A stretch of DNA of 64,000 nucleotides from Staphylotrichum longicolle (Eukaryota; Ascomycota; Sordariomycetes; Sordariales; Chaetomiaceae), in the NCBI GenBank assembly GCA_019096155.1, contig JAHCVI010000003.1, positions 682,001 to 746,000 on the forward strand. Direction: 5' to 3'. Every line of letters begins with the position of its first letter. Positions within the stretch are counted from its first letter, which is position 1. Under the pieces are notes generated by a model. It ran no database searches. It had not been told where the DNA came from and saw only the letters and a program-made list of their open reading frames with translations. This document shows positions 1-11,078 of this stretch, piece after piece. Made by a program: the position numbers and the translations under genes.

Positions 1-918
1 ACCTGTGACACCTGCGGGGGTGCTGCTGCACCTGCGGTACCTTCTGCACCTTCTGAATCTGGGGCGTCGGTGGCTGAGCAGGAGGAAGGGTCGGCTGGGC
101 GGGGGTGGGGTGTCGAGTGCTGCGACAGTATCGGCGTGTCATTGTGCTGGACGAGTGCACCGAGGGGGTGATGGACGGCTGTGACATGGATTGGGACATG
201 GACTGCGGGCCCAGGGACTGCTGGCTCATCGTGTGCGTCATGGACGGGGCCATGGGGGCTGGCTCAGGGGCTGCTGGAGCTGCTGGCTCAGGGACGGCTG
301 CCCAAGGGACTGCTGGCCCAGAGACGGTTGGCTCAGCTGCTGGGGGTTCATGGGCTGCGTATTCAAGCTCTGTGCTGCCATCGACTGCGGAGCCATCGAC
401 TGCGGCGCCATAGACTGCGGCGCCAAGGATTGCTGCGAGAGCGACTGCTGGGACATGGGTTGCGACATCGACTGCGACATGGGCTGCGACATGGACTGCT
501 GCGACATGGACTGCTGTGGCATCGATTGCTGCGACATGGACTGCGGTGCCATCGACTGCTGTCCCAGAGGCTGGGGGTTCAGGGACTGCTGGAGGTAGCT
601 GAGCGGGGGTGCCTGCTGCTGCATCTGACGCGGAGCGGGAGCGCGCTGGCGCGGGCCCGGCACCTGGGGCAGCGACGGGCGGGAGGCATTTTGGAGGCTG
701 GCGACGTTGTTGATCTGCGAGGGAGTCGAGGCGAAGAGGTGATGGGGATACTGGCTCGGCGGGTGTTGCTGGTGCTGCTGGTAGGCGTGAGGAGGGTATG
801 GAGACGCGTGCTGCGGGAGGGACGGGGATGGCTTGTTGGTTGGGTTGTGCGGCGGTGGGAACGATCGCCTCAGCCCAAAGGAAAGCCCAGGATGACTGCT
901 CCCGTTTGCACTCGACAT
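1..918 (-). CDS. Gln/Ser/Met-rich protein, N-terminal part, cut by window edge
   Basis: The reading frame starts at the ATG at 918-916 (MSSANGSS...) and runs leftwards off the window. After a Pro/His/Gln-rich first 120 residues comes a degenerate array of short SMSQQ/SLSQQ/SMAPQ repeats (about 600-170). The frame closes at 240-238, but the same repeat resumes in the next frame immediately afterwards (MSQQSLGPQSMSQSMSQ). One missing C in the run at 254-258 would explain this, as in several other genes here. An in-frame extension upstream to 1008 exists, but the ATG at 918 opens the more protein-like sequence. Such composition is common in transcription and chromatin cofactors. No domain is visible, so no function is assigned. 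Confidence 0.6.
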
Positions 919-2385
919 GGCGACCGAGGATGAGAGAGAAAAGACCGGATGGGAACAAACACGCAGCTCAATCGAGGGCGTCGGGAATCCAGGGTCTCGA
1001 CCCGTCACCGAATCGCGGGCGGGCGTGTACCGAGCAGGGAGGTGTGCGTGACCCTGCGATGGAGAAAGAGAGAGGTACGGGGGAGGGTGTAGAAAAAGCC
1101 CAGGTTGGGCGGGAAGACGCAGAGACCTGCTGGGAGGGGCGGCACTGTTGGGAATGACCGTGTGGTGCCCCGTCTAGCACTGTCACTGCCCAATTTTATC
1201 TCCTCTCGTCCAATTGCGTGCGTGATCTGCCTCGATGCTGGCTGGGCCGGATCCACAACAGGCAGGGAAGCACCACCCACAAACCGCATTGGCTCATCAG
1301 GGGGGCTGCGCCTTCCACACACCCCAGCCCAAACCTCGCCAAACTCAACTCGAGACCAACAATTTCATCTCTTCGGTTTGGTGCAAGTGAAGCAAAGAAA
1401 ACAGGCAGTGCGACGAGCCAGAATCTCGCGTCTAATCAACCCACACATTCATCTCGTGGAAAATTGTGGTATGTATCCCGTACGAGGGCGGGCAACGACG
1501 CGGCGCGACAGCGCTCTATTTTGGGATACACGCCCTTGGGGTCCGTGCTAACTACTGGGAGGGACTGTTTATCTGCACGCCCAGCACCCCGTCTCACTTC
1601 GCATGGAATGGACTGAAATCGGATGATCTCGAAAACACCGAGATCAACCTCCCCAGCATTATCATGGGATTGAAAACTCGTTTGAAGTTGACACAAATTC
1701 CAAGCGGAATATCTCCCAGATTTCGTGCACGCTCACACAAGTTCGAATCTTGTACCAAATGGATTGCTCCCCCTAAAAGAGAGACACTCAAGTCATACCA
1801 TCCTGCATATCTCCGCGTCGTATTCTGGGTTCCAACGCGTTCCGTCGACGGCACGTTCGTTTCGTATCACCCCCAACAATTGTTTGTCAGCCAGAGCCCA
1901 AGATCTTGCTTGAATGGCGCCCTCGTAAGATGCTCGGCTCTTCAACAGGCCACCGGCCCCCCTGCGTCCATGATAAGGACCAACCTGCAGTACCGAGAAT
2001 GGGGTTGGGTTGGTTGAGAGAGACCACTTTCCTCATACTTTCATCCCAACATCATCCAGCACGCCATTTCAGACTGACTGTTGGCGACGTCGACATCGCA
2101 CTCTCTTTAAAACACGAAGCCTATCGATGCCTGGAAAACTTTTCGTAAGGCGGAGTTGAACCTCGAGAATGCGGAAGTTGAGACGGGAACCGCAAAGCAA
2201 GTTTGTTTAGTGTTACATTTGCCATATTACAGACTAAACCAGCTACAATGACAATGGTCAGGCTCCCGGGGGTATAATCATGACACTCATCCCTCACTCA
2301 AACGCCCAATAAACCACCAATAGTCCCCCATGAAAATTTGAGACGACCACAACTCCATCACTCATGGAATGTCTGCCTCTTTATT
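919..2385. other. Intergenic region upstream of the Gln-rich gene
   Basis: This stretch lies between the 5' end of the Gln/Ser/Met-rich gene and the 3' end of the GCP4 gene, both on the minus strand. It must hold the promoter of the former and the 3' UTR of the latter. Several overlapping open frames occur in it, the longest about 180 codons on the plus strand at 1466-2017, but none shows a recognisable domain, splice pattern or coding-like composition. I see no RNA gene. Confidence 0.5.
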
Positions 2386-4758
2386 TCAGAACCCCTCATC
2401 ATCTTCCACCCCACCCTCATCCGCCCCCCTCCCGAACCAGCTCCCAAAATCCAACTTCATCAACAGCCTATCCACCCCGCCAACCCGCCTGGGCACATAC
2501 TCCCTCATCCACACCACCTCGCCCTCATCCTCCCCTCCGCGGCCTCCCCAAGTCCCACGCCATGCTGCAGAACCCCACTCCCCTCCAACCGCCTCAACTC
2601 CCCAATCAGCCCCTCGATGCCCCTCTTCACGCGCCCCTCCACGCCGCGGATCTCCCGCTGCACGTCCCGCTCCTCCTTCTCGAGGTCCACAAACGCGTCA
2701 ACGACGCCCGCGTCCGCCTCGAGGTCGGCGGCCGCCCAGACGGACTGCAGGCGGTGGACCAGGGCGACGAGGTGGTCGATCTGCACGAGCAGCTCGTAGA
2801 GCGGGTCGGTGAAGGACTGCTGCGTTAAGAGGAGGCGGTGGGCCAGGGCGCGGAGGTAGAGGCGGTGGGCTGTGGCAGGGGTCTCCGGGTCGTGTTGTGG
2901 CGGGGTTTGGTCTTGTGGTAGTGATGATGAGGATGTTTGAGGGGTGGAGGTGGAATCGGCGAGCCAGATGTCGTCGTCTTCTTGTTCTGGGAGGTCATTG
3001 TTGTGTCTGAGATGGGACGGGTTGGTGTCGTCTTGACGTGCTCTCGTCGTCGTGTCGTTGCTCGTCTTCGCCCGTGGTGAGCCACCGGTGGAAGCCGTCC
3101 GACAGTCCTGCGACGACTTCGGTTTGCAGATATCCCTCGGTCTCGCCGAGGAAGAAGATGGCTGCGCTGGCTGTGGCCCACGCGTTGCGCAGGATGTTGG
3201 ACCGCGCGGCGTGACGCTGGCGGAATAGGTGTACCTTCTCCCTCCCGCCCCGTGTGCTCCCGTATGGTGGCCCGGGAGGAGCGGGGTGGTGCCTTCTGAG
3301 AGGAGTAATCTTCCACAGGTCAGTGAGCCGGAGATGGGCTCGCCGAAGCGAGAGCAGATAAGAGTTGATGGCTGTGTAAGTCTGGAGATCAGCTTGGCTG
3401 AGGAAGAGATCCAGAGGCGAGGGGATCTGCAGTGTCAAGACAACGGGGACAGAGAAAGAGAGGTTGCGGAATGGCGTCGGCGCAATGGTGGCAAGCCCAC
3501 CCTCGGCCGAAGTAGGAGTTGTTGCTGTGGTGGGCTCCCTCGACTTGGCCATGGCTAGCCGCAGTAGATCCCGGGCCAGCTCGAGGCCCTCGTCCTCTCC
3601 ACCGTGCTCCCCTTGCATCGACTCCATCGCAGCCCATGTCCTCGCCAACACGGCAGCCACCTCTCCCTCCTTGACCGTGACGTTCCCAAGGCCGTCCCGC
3701 TTCTCGTATGCCAGGTTCTCTGCCCGCTTCCACCGGCTCCGGATCTTCTCGTCGGCTTGCTGGGTCAGCGCCAGCGCAAACTCCCCCCGGCGAAGCAAGA
3801 AGAAGTCCCTCAACAGCTGCAGCGTCTCGAGCACCCTGCTCAGCGGCAACAACCTCTGCAAAATCGTCCTCGACAAAAACTGCCTGATATCCGCAATCGT
3901 CCTCGCAAACGTCGCCGAATCGATCGGGTGCGTCAGCGCCGCCAACCTCGTCAGCTGCGTCGAGAGGTGATCATTCCCCCGCAGACTATAATCCCCCGCG
4001 CTCTTCGCACGGATCTGGTTCAGCGACCTGCCGATAAACAGCATCGACGCGGCCGTCGCGGGAGTGACAAACCCCGGCAGCAGCCCCTTCTCGCACACAT
4101 ACTCCTCATCCCCGTCTCCCGTCCTCCTCGCAACCACAAAGAAATCCCCCTCCCCAAACCCGGGCACCCGCCCGTACAGCACCCACGCCGCCAGCTGCTT
4201 CACCCACGCGGCCTCCGCGACAGCCACCAAGCTCCGCGCGGCGGCCTCCACGTCCCCGTACCCGGTCTGCAACTCCCCCCTCAGGAAATCCATCACCCTC
4301 GCCCCGGTACAACTCCCCGTCCCCTCCCCCTCCCGCTCCCCGCCTTCATTGCCTTGCACCACCCCCACCACCCGATCCAGCCACTCCAACCTCCTCCCCC
4401 ACCCCTCAAACTCCGCCACCACCGCCGTCAGCGGCACGATGTTGTACGCGCCGACCAGGCCCGCGTCCCTCTTCAGCACCGTCTCCTCGACCGCGAGCAC
4501 CTTGCGCGGAACGCGGCGAGGTGCAGGCCCTCGACCGCGGCGGCGACGGCGCGGCAGATGACGGAGGGGTGGCGGCGGCGATCGCGGCGGTGGCGGCGCG
4601 CAGGCGGATGTGGGTGGCGCTGAGGCGGGCGAGGGAGGAGAGGAGGCGCGCTCGGGCGGGGTGAGGGCGTTGCTGAGGGAGGGGTTGGCGGAAGAGGAGG
4701 AGGGAGAGAGGAGTGGGGAGGGGTGGCCGGAGAGGGAGAGGAGGATTTCTTGGAGCAT
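2386..4758 (-). CDS. Gamma-tubulin complex component 4 (GCP4-like, Spc97/Spc98 family)
   Basis: The protein (about 790 residues) begins MLQEILLSLSGHPSPLL, the typical N-terminus of GCP4, a gamma-tubulin ring complex subunit at microtubule-organising centres. Family-like segments follow: the AYNIVPLTAVVAEFEGW region, the middle block with DYSLRGNDHLSTQLTRL, then PSPLDLFLSQADLQTYTAI leading into the C-terminal tubulin-binding half, and a C-terminal end with LLMKLDFGSWF. The frame is broken. Near 4646, 4571 and 4503 three successive single-base losses sum to three, so a wrong Pro/Ser-rich peptide replaces the expected ALLSSLARL...FRAKVLAVEE helices. Near 3025-3060 the frame changes again (+1 or -2), and near 2581 another base seems lost. 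The start is chosen on the conserved N-terminus; an open frame upstream to 5091 lacks homology. Either assembly errors or a decayed gene; errors are favoured. Confidence 0.85.
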
Positions 4759-5165
4759 TTTTGTTGTGTTTTGTTTTTGTTTAGAGGGGAGTGGTGGTGT
4801 GTTGGTAGTGCAGGTGGTCGGCGGCGCAGGGGCGGGTTCGCCGCTTGGTCGGGCTGGCGGCTCGCTTCTGGGCGCGGCGGTGGTGGAATGCTTGGATGAG
4901 GAGGAGGAGGGTGCCGAGGAGCTCGAATCGGCAGCACATCGGCGGCTGCGGGTGTTGCAAGTATGGACGGGAGGCAATTGGGAAATTCTGATGCTGGTAA
5001 GCCGCCTGGTTCCGTCTACCTGACCCCTGTTGTCCGTGGAATGACCGCCGGTTCCATTGCAGGTTGAGCCCGTGCAAGCCGCTGAGGTCAAAGTGGGGTG
5101 GGAGTTGAAGCGACGCGCCAGAACTTTGGGGCGACGCGACTTTGTCCTCGCAGGGGTAACACGGT

Positions 5166-5185
5166 CACGTGGGAGCGTTGATTGG
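5166..5185. promoter_or_regulatory. CACGTG E-box and inverted CCAAT motif upstream of GCP4
   Basis: A palindromic CACGTG lies at 5166-5171 and ATTGG (CCAAT on the minus strand) at 5181-5185, about 410-430 nt upstream of the GCP4 start codon. In fungi these are binding sites for bHLH factors and the CCAAT-binding (Hap) complex. Their use here is inferred only from sequence and position. Confidence 0.3.
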
Positions 5186-5345
5186 CCCTGAGAACGTTGA
5201 TGTGAACATTCGAATACAACCCTGAATTCTATCCGCTGAATTCCTCAGGGTTGACCGCTCAAGACACAAACAGCCCAGTAAAACCAGCAACAAGAAACGC
5301 TTCGTTTAGAACAAAACCCAAACATCCAACCTCCGAACCGACCCC

Positions 5346-7012
5346 TCACTTGTACCGCCCATTCAGCGACCCGGCAGGCTGTTTCCCCTCGGCCACGCTC
5401 ATGCCGCTGACCGACTGGGCGTCCTGCTTGGGCGCCTGTTCCAGCGCCGCCACGCCTCCGTCGCCTCCCCCGACCACGATGCTATCCCCCGTCGCCGTGT
5501 GGCCGACCACCATGCCCTTGGCCACGCTCTTCAGGATCGCCCTGCGCGACACGCCCGTCACGTCAATGTAGACCAGCCCGACATTCTTGACGCCGCCCCC
5601 CACGCTCCGCGAGATGTCGCCGGCCTCGTCGCCCCACTTGTGCTGCACCACCGTGGTGGCCGCCTCCGACGTCGAGCTCAGCAGGTTGCGCCCGGCCTGC
5701 TCGACGCCGTCCATGACCGTCGAGAAGGCCATCATGCTCTTGTTGAGCAGGCCCGGCTTGTACGTGCTGAGCGGCTTGCCGTCCTTGTCGTAGCCCTTGC
5801 GCGGCGTGCCGTCCTTGTTCTTGCCGTGCCCGCCGAGCGAGGCGCCAAAGTTCTGCGCGACCTTGGTGATCTGGCCGACCGTCTTGGCCGACAGCGTGGC
5901 CGCGCCGCCCGTAAAGTTGTTGATGCGCCGGATGTGCTCGCGCGTGGCGGGCTTGAACGTCATGGGCTTGGCGTTGGGCTGCGCCTTCTTGGTGTAGTTG
6001 TCGGCTTGGCCCTGCAGCAGCTTGGCGAGCATGTCGGAGCCCGTGATGATGAAGCGCGAGGCGGCCGAGGCGTTGGAGACGAGGAACGACTTCTTGTAGG
6101 CCGGATGCAGCTCCGCCTCGTACAGCTCGGGGGATATGGGCGCGATATTGATCTTCTGCCCGCCCTCGGGGGGTAGGGTGATTTCGACGGGGTCTGGGAC
6201 ATGGTCAGAACCTGCGCTCGCGAACGACACAAGCGACACAACAACACACCTTTGGATCCCGGCTTCAACCCGCTTGCCTCGACGACCTGGAACCCATCCG
6301 ACAACTCCCCAATCACGCTGCCGTCTTCCTCATCGACGAGCACAATCTGCCCAGGCGCATTCCCGCTATGGCTACCGCGCGCGTACGCCTCGCCAGGCCT
6401 GAAGTCGGCTGGGTTGTAGGCAGGCAGCGCATCCCCGGCGGCTTCCGCCGCCTTTGCCGCGGAGCTCTTCTCCCCCTTGCCCTCCCACCATTGGTCTCCC
6501 TTTCCGATCTTGGGTGGCGGTGCGCGCTCCAGGAATGCGGTGCACTGCGCCAAAATCGTCTCGAACGTGTCTACATCCTCCTGGATCCCCTTCCGGCTCT
6601 CGACCGAGGGAAACTCGATCCTGGTGAATGCGCCACTGTCGGGGCCGAGGTCCCAGCGCGGGATCAGGTAGCTTGTGGGCGGCTGGTGGTAGATCTGTGT
6701 CGTGGCGGGGAGCGGCAGATCCAGCTCGGGCGGAAGGTGTAGGTGAAGGTAGAAGTCCTGCTCGGGCGGAGCGCTATCGGTATCGATCGCGGGGTCGGCG
6801 AAGGCAGAGGTCGTCGGGACCATCAACAGGGACAGAGTCTGCGGCCCGGCGGGCGTGAGGGCCTCCTCTTTGCCATTGACGATATGGTATGCCGACACGC
6901 CGTTGATGGCGTACAGCAGCTTCGGGTCCTGTTTGGGGTGACAATGTCAGTTTCCAGCGTGATTTTATCACGCGAGGGGACATAAGGTACTCACATTATG
7001 TCCGGATGCCAT
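5346..7012 (-). CDS. Senescence-domain (spartin/ERD7-like) protein
   Basis: Three exons (7012-6995, 6928-6250, 6193-5346) give 514 residues. Introns of 67 and 56 nt have GTGAGT/CAG and GTGTGT/CAG borders. The first exon encodes only MASGHN, and the junctions read MASGHN-DPKLLYAING and SGLKPGSK-DPVEITLPP. The N-terminal half is a beta-rich region. The C-terminal half, from about residue 250, carries the glycine-rich senescence-associated domain known from plant ERD7 and animal spartin: segments such as ITGSDMLAKLLQGQ, FTGGAATLSAKTVGQITKVAQNFGASLG and YIDVTGVSRRAILKSVAKGMV. In those families it binds lipids on membranes and lipid droplets; a role in membrane or lipid homeostasis is inference here. 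The frame is intact. Confidence 0.85.
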
Positions 7013-7883
7013 TGTCGCGGCTTTCTACCCAGCAGGTCGAGCCAGATCGGATGTGCTACGTAATGCGCCGCGATACGGGGGCAAACGAGGGGTTGAGACG
7101 GGGATGGAAGCTCGAGCTTGCGACGATGCTGTGAGCCACGAGACACAGATTTTTCCAGAGATATGACCCTGGACAACCCCCAGGTAAGATGTCTCCAACA
7201 GAAATATCGCAATTGCACGATTTCCAGAAGGCGGGGTTGGTCGTTCGTTGGGAGTTTCAAAATAGCAACTGCCCAGCACTCACCCCGCGGCGCCTGGCGC
7301 TTAAAGGCGCCCGCTGTGTGGAGCATGCGAGAGGCCTCTCGAGCCTCTACCCGCAGAAGCGACGTCATTGGGCGTGCCAAAAGCAGGGCTCGCGTCCGCC
7401 ACCCGTGAGACCAACAGGCGATGCTCTCCATCACGACGAATGTCTTGCTCATCAGGTTTCAGGACTACCGATCGTTGTGTACTTACGAAATGGATGCAGG
7501 CTGTCAGCCCCGCGTGGATCCGGACCATGAACGCGACCACATTCCAGGTTGCCGTCCCATGCGGGATGCTCAGCCGTAGCACCAAAGGGGGCCCGCCATC
7601 ACCCCGCGCCCACGCACGTGGCTAGGTTTCCACTCTGACAAATGCTGCCACATTGAGCGATTGTTTCATGATACAAATTGCGACAGATCCAGAGAAGGTG
7701 AAGTAAAGGCTGCCGACTGTCTTCAGTTCGATGACTCGCAGAAAGCGGTCGCCGGTCGGGGATCTCAGTGCTCACATCTTGGAGCTTCGCGTGCCGGGAT
7801 TTGTCGCTGATACCCACGTTCTCTCGGTGACGTGAGCTCCCATGTCACGGTACTTCTAGATGCTCTGCTGCGCGAGTCGCAAG
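7013..7883. other. Intergenic, no gene seen
   Basis: The region upstream of the senescence-domain gene contains only short open frames on both strands without recognisable motifs or splice signals. It presumably holds that gene's promoter. Confidence 0.5.
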
Positions 7884-8167
7884 TCATGTCTGGCTCTCCT
7901 CCAACTGGTGCATCCTCCAGCGGTCAGATAACTCCTGCGTCTTGGGGGTTGGTGCGACGGGTCGAAGGGACTCGGACTCGCAACCCGACGTAGGGCTAGC
8001 CCGGCCTATGGGCTGCCCACGCGGAGCCCGAGGTGAGTTCGCTCTGAAGGCAGCCTCGAAAAGAGAGAAGTCGAGGTGAGTGCACTGGGTAACAGTTAGC
8101 AGCAAGGACAAAAAACCTAAGCGACCTTCCTTACCCTAACTTTACGCGCTCGGCATCTGTCGCACAT
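7884..8167 (-). pseudogene. Half Zn2Cys6 cluster fragment with a conserved-looking intron
   Basis: On the minus strand an exon reads MCDRCRARKVR (8167-8135), followed by a well-formed 50-nt intron: GTAAGG donor at 8134, CTAACTG branch site, CCCAG acceptor ending at 8085. The next exon starts with Cys, completing C-x2-C-x6-C, the first half of a fungal Zn(II)2Cys6 DNA-binding cluster, a place where introns are common. The following 66 codons (to the TGA at 7884) lack the second Cys triplet, giving 77 residues. It looks like a decayed or truncated transcription factor. The ATG just before CDRC is used for want of a better one; an open frame runs further upstream to 8443. Confidence 0.4.
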
Positions 8168-8522
8168 GCCTACGCTGCGCAACAGAGAAAATCGCAGTTT
8201 CGCCTCCTTGGTCAGCGGAAGCCGCCGTGTTCTGTTTCTCGCGAGCGGTAGAGGAAGAAGTCGAACACGAAGAAAGTCAGATGGATCCACCGAAATTCCC
8301 GGAACACTGGCTCGCTGAGTTTGGTTTGAGCGGCTTCCTAACGAAGCCGCAGCGGACCAAGAAGGAGACGACATCATATGCTCGAGGCCACGAGCGGCCA
8401 TCTGCTCCCTATTGACGGCACCGTGTTCCGTGCGGAGCAACATGCCGCAGCCGTCCGTCTTGCTTTGAATCCTTTAGCTGACACGTGTTATGCAGCACGA
8501 CATCTTGGGGTTCAAGGTGCGC

Positions 8523-9886
8523 CTACCATGGTATTGTCCTGTTGTCCGGCACCATGTTGTCTGTGTGACACCGCGGACAAGTCCGTGACCGCTGCACGTC
8601 GACCGCAAAAATCATGCTCATGTTGAGCTTCATGCCCCTTCGGAGCGACAATGCGGGCGGCAGTGTCTGGTCGAGATCTTTCCCTGTCACCTCATCCTCT
8701 AGGGTGTACTCGCGTCTGTGGACCATGTCCTGGCCCCTGTGTCCTTTGGAGTGATCTTCAAGCAACAAGTGAAAGGTCTGACGTGGACAATGTTTCGTCA
8801 GCACAATGTTCCTCCTCGGCCAAAAACGAGAGCAACGGCACCTACGTTCCATTGCAAGAACTCTATCCACTCTGGAAGAATCGTCAGCCGTCGTCCCAGG
8901 GCATCTTCCACTACAATTGGGAGTTCTTTCGTTGGATCAAGGGACCGCAAAAATGTCGAAGAGGAAGCCGAAACTTGAAAGCTGACAACGAACTTGGCAA
9001 TCTGGGCGAGCAGTTCCTTGATTTCCACGACGGCAGCGAGCGATTGTTTCACAGACGCCAGCACATCAGAATTGCTGCGGGAACAAGCAACCAGCTGGTC
9101 GTTGACAGCCTTCAGCTGATCGGCTTGTCTGTTAGCGATGTCGTGCTGCCCCTTCAACAGCCGGAGCATTTCCTCTCGGCAACTTGCTTCGGCCGACACC
9201 AGGCGCTGTACCTCGTCAATTCTGGCTAGCATCGTGGCATTGTCGACACGGGCTGACTTTCTATCAAAGGGCGGAGAGAATTAGATACTAGATACGAGAG
9301 GCAACCCATCGCACGGTAAATATGCAGAGCCACTCACCGTGCAGCAAGTCCATTCAACAAGGTCAGCCTCTCGGTGTTTCGTTGCAGCTTCTCGCGCAGC
9401 TCCAGCAAGCGCTCCTTCTCTCTCAACGCCCACTCGATCTTCTTGTAGGCATCTCGGCATTTGCTTCCTGAGCCCTCGGTCTGTAGGCTGCCATGGTATC
9501 GTGTGCCGAAATGCTGGAGCGCTCCCTCGATCAGAGCAGCGCATTCCTCGACAACCGTCTTGGTCGCCCTGTCGAGCTCCGTCAGGTACACTGAACGCCC
9601 ATGCTGTTCGTACGTTGCCACAACCTAAACAAGTGCGGGACAGTTCAAGTTAGCGTTTGATGAAGGAAAACGACTCAAAATGGTTGAGAAATGGGGGGGG
9701 GGGGGCGGGCACAACCTGCAACAAAATCTGGACAAACACATCCAGATCTTTACGTAGGTCCTGATACTCTTTTGCGCTGCCGGCTACCGCTTGGCAGCCC
9801 GAGCCAAGGGCACGGCTCAGTTGCACGCAGAGCTGGCAGATGGCGATGATGTCGCCCAGGCTCCCAAACGTGAGCGCAAGTTCCAT
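8523..9886 (-). CDS. Coiled-coil protein with C-terminal ubiquitin-like domain, fungus-specific
   Basis: Four exons (9886-9716, 9624-9338, 9260-8846, 8777-8523) splice cleanly to 375 residues; introns are 91, 77 and 68 nt. The N-terminus (MELALTFGSLGDIIAICQLC) resembles the leader helix of fungal proteins related to NACHT/STAND signalling proteins. A helical middle, with KIEWALREKERLLELREKLQ and a coiled coil rich in Q, L and K, follows. The last 110 residues (from about LDPTKELPIVVEDALGRRL) resemble the ubiquitin-like fold found at the end of this fungal family, closing with the paired Cys of TCPRCHTDN. Exact biochemical function is unknown; an immunity or self-recognition role is only suggested by the family. 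Phases agree at all junctions, and the frame is intact. Confidence 0.8.
9693..9705. repeat. Homopolymer of 13 G
   Basis: A run of 13 G (13 C on the coding strand) lies inside intron 1 of the ubiquitin-like-domain gene, just after its GTTGTG donor. It is an unstable tract for both replication and sequencing. Confidence 0.9.
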
Positions 9887-10662
9887 GGGAATCAGTCCTG
9901 ATCGGCTTGTCGAGGTTACAAAGTGTGCGAAACACGACTCAAGACTCTCGGGTTGGGATTGGGCATGGCGGCTTCAGGTAGGTAGTTTTGAAGAAGCGGC
10001 TGTGAAGTGCACCTTGCCTACGCACGCCCCGGTACGCCTTGTGCCACCTGACATGCAGAGCTCGCACAGCCTCCAGACGTTTCTGTGCCTGATTGGAGCA
10101 TCACAAGTGGCTCAGCCAGAAAACATGCTTGGCATCCTTCTTGGTGTCTTCTTGGTGCAAACCTGAATCCCTTCCGTGTGGTGATTTTCATCAACCACCT
10201 TTCGTTGGGACTGGTAAGTAATAGACCATGACGGCGATGTCCCTGACAGGCACTTGGGACACAAGATTCCACGACGCTCCCTAGCGCAATTCGGTCCCAT
10301 ATTTCACCGTCTGAGACGGCCTATTGCTGTCTCCAACGCCAGGACGCTGCCGTGAGATACTCTGGAGAAAGCCTTGAATTCGTCGGACCACATCACAACA
10401 AAGAAGAAACTCCTTGCCAATATTCGTTGATGCACGGACTGGAGATGCTGGAAATCTATACCAAGTAACTAAGAGCTTACCAATTTCAACTTGATTGACG
10501 GCGTGAACACAAAACAAGGCGACGGACTGTAAGAGTACCTGGTACCTAATGATTGCATTCCCTGCCTCGTACCCGAGCAACCAAGGTACCGAGTGTTTCA
10601 GGATTCGAGTTTGCTGTGAGAACTGAGCAGTGCGGTGTGAAAACGAACACCAGATGCAATGA
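9887..10662. other. Spacer between two minus-strand genes
   Basis: This stretch separates the start of the ubiquitin-like-domain gene from the stop of the small secreted protein gene. A 145-codon open frame (10718-10281, minus) overlaps the end of the secreted-protein gene in another frame and has no recognisable domain. Nothing else is supported. Confidence 0.4.
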
Positions 10663-11078
10663 TTAGTTCCCTGGGAATGTCCACTTGTCTGCACACTGTC
10701 CCAGCCAACCCTCCCCATACTGCGCCTGGCAGTTCTCGTCGGTAAAGACTTTCAACCCCGGGTTGGGGAGCACGGCGACGGCACTGATGAGGCACTGCGC
10801 AGTTTAGAGTCGATTCAACTTCAAGACACTCTCGTGGATGTTATCTTACCTTCTTCGTTCCCGAATCCACTTGAGCGTAGCCAGATGCCTGCTTGCACAG
10901 GTTGCCAACTTCCGATTCCTTGGTAATCGGATTGTGGCAGTTGCAGACCCAGTCATTCCTAATGAATCAGAACAGGTTGGGATCCGCTTAGAACGAGAAT
11001 CACGTACCAGCCAATGCCCTGAGGCATACCCCAAGCCCATGAAACCATATTAGCAAGGAAAAGTGCGGCCGTTCGCAT
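10663..11078 (-). CDS. Small secreted cysteine-rich protein, candidate effector, three exons
   Basis: Three exons (11078-11008, 10958-10850, 10794-10663) encode 103 residues. Intron 1 (49 nt) has GTACGT/TTAG and intron 2 (55 nt) GTAAGA/GCAG borders. Phases match and the stop is TAA. The protein starts MRTAALFLANMVSWAWG, a short hydrophobic leader compatible with a signal peptide, then a mature part of about 86 residues with six cysteines spaced C-x-C-x13-C-x15-C-x20-C-x11-C, ending CADKWTFPGN. Size, leader and even Cys number fit secreted fungal effector-like or antimicrobial-like proteins, but I recognise no named family. TATA-like TTTATACC lies about 90 nt upstream. No single exon is long enough to be conspicuous, so simple ORF searches would miss it. 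Confidence 0.7.

Noticed and set aside
1737..1753. tRNA T-arm-like hairpin (ACAAG-TTCGAAT-CTTGT)
   Set aside because: The arm is perfect, but no matching acceptor 5' strand, D-arm or anticodon arm lies within 60-90 nt upstream.
1466..2017. 183-codon plus-strand open frame
   Set aside because: No domain, no coding-like codon pattern, overlapped by other frames of similar length; probably chance.
4473..4937. Separate short minus-strand gene at the 5' end of GCP4
   Set aside because: Its recognisable part (VICRAVAAAVEGLHLAAFRA) is simply the middle piece of the GCP4 N-terminus displaced by one-base losses.
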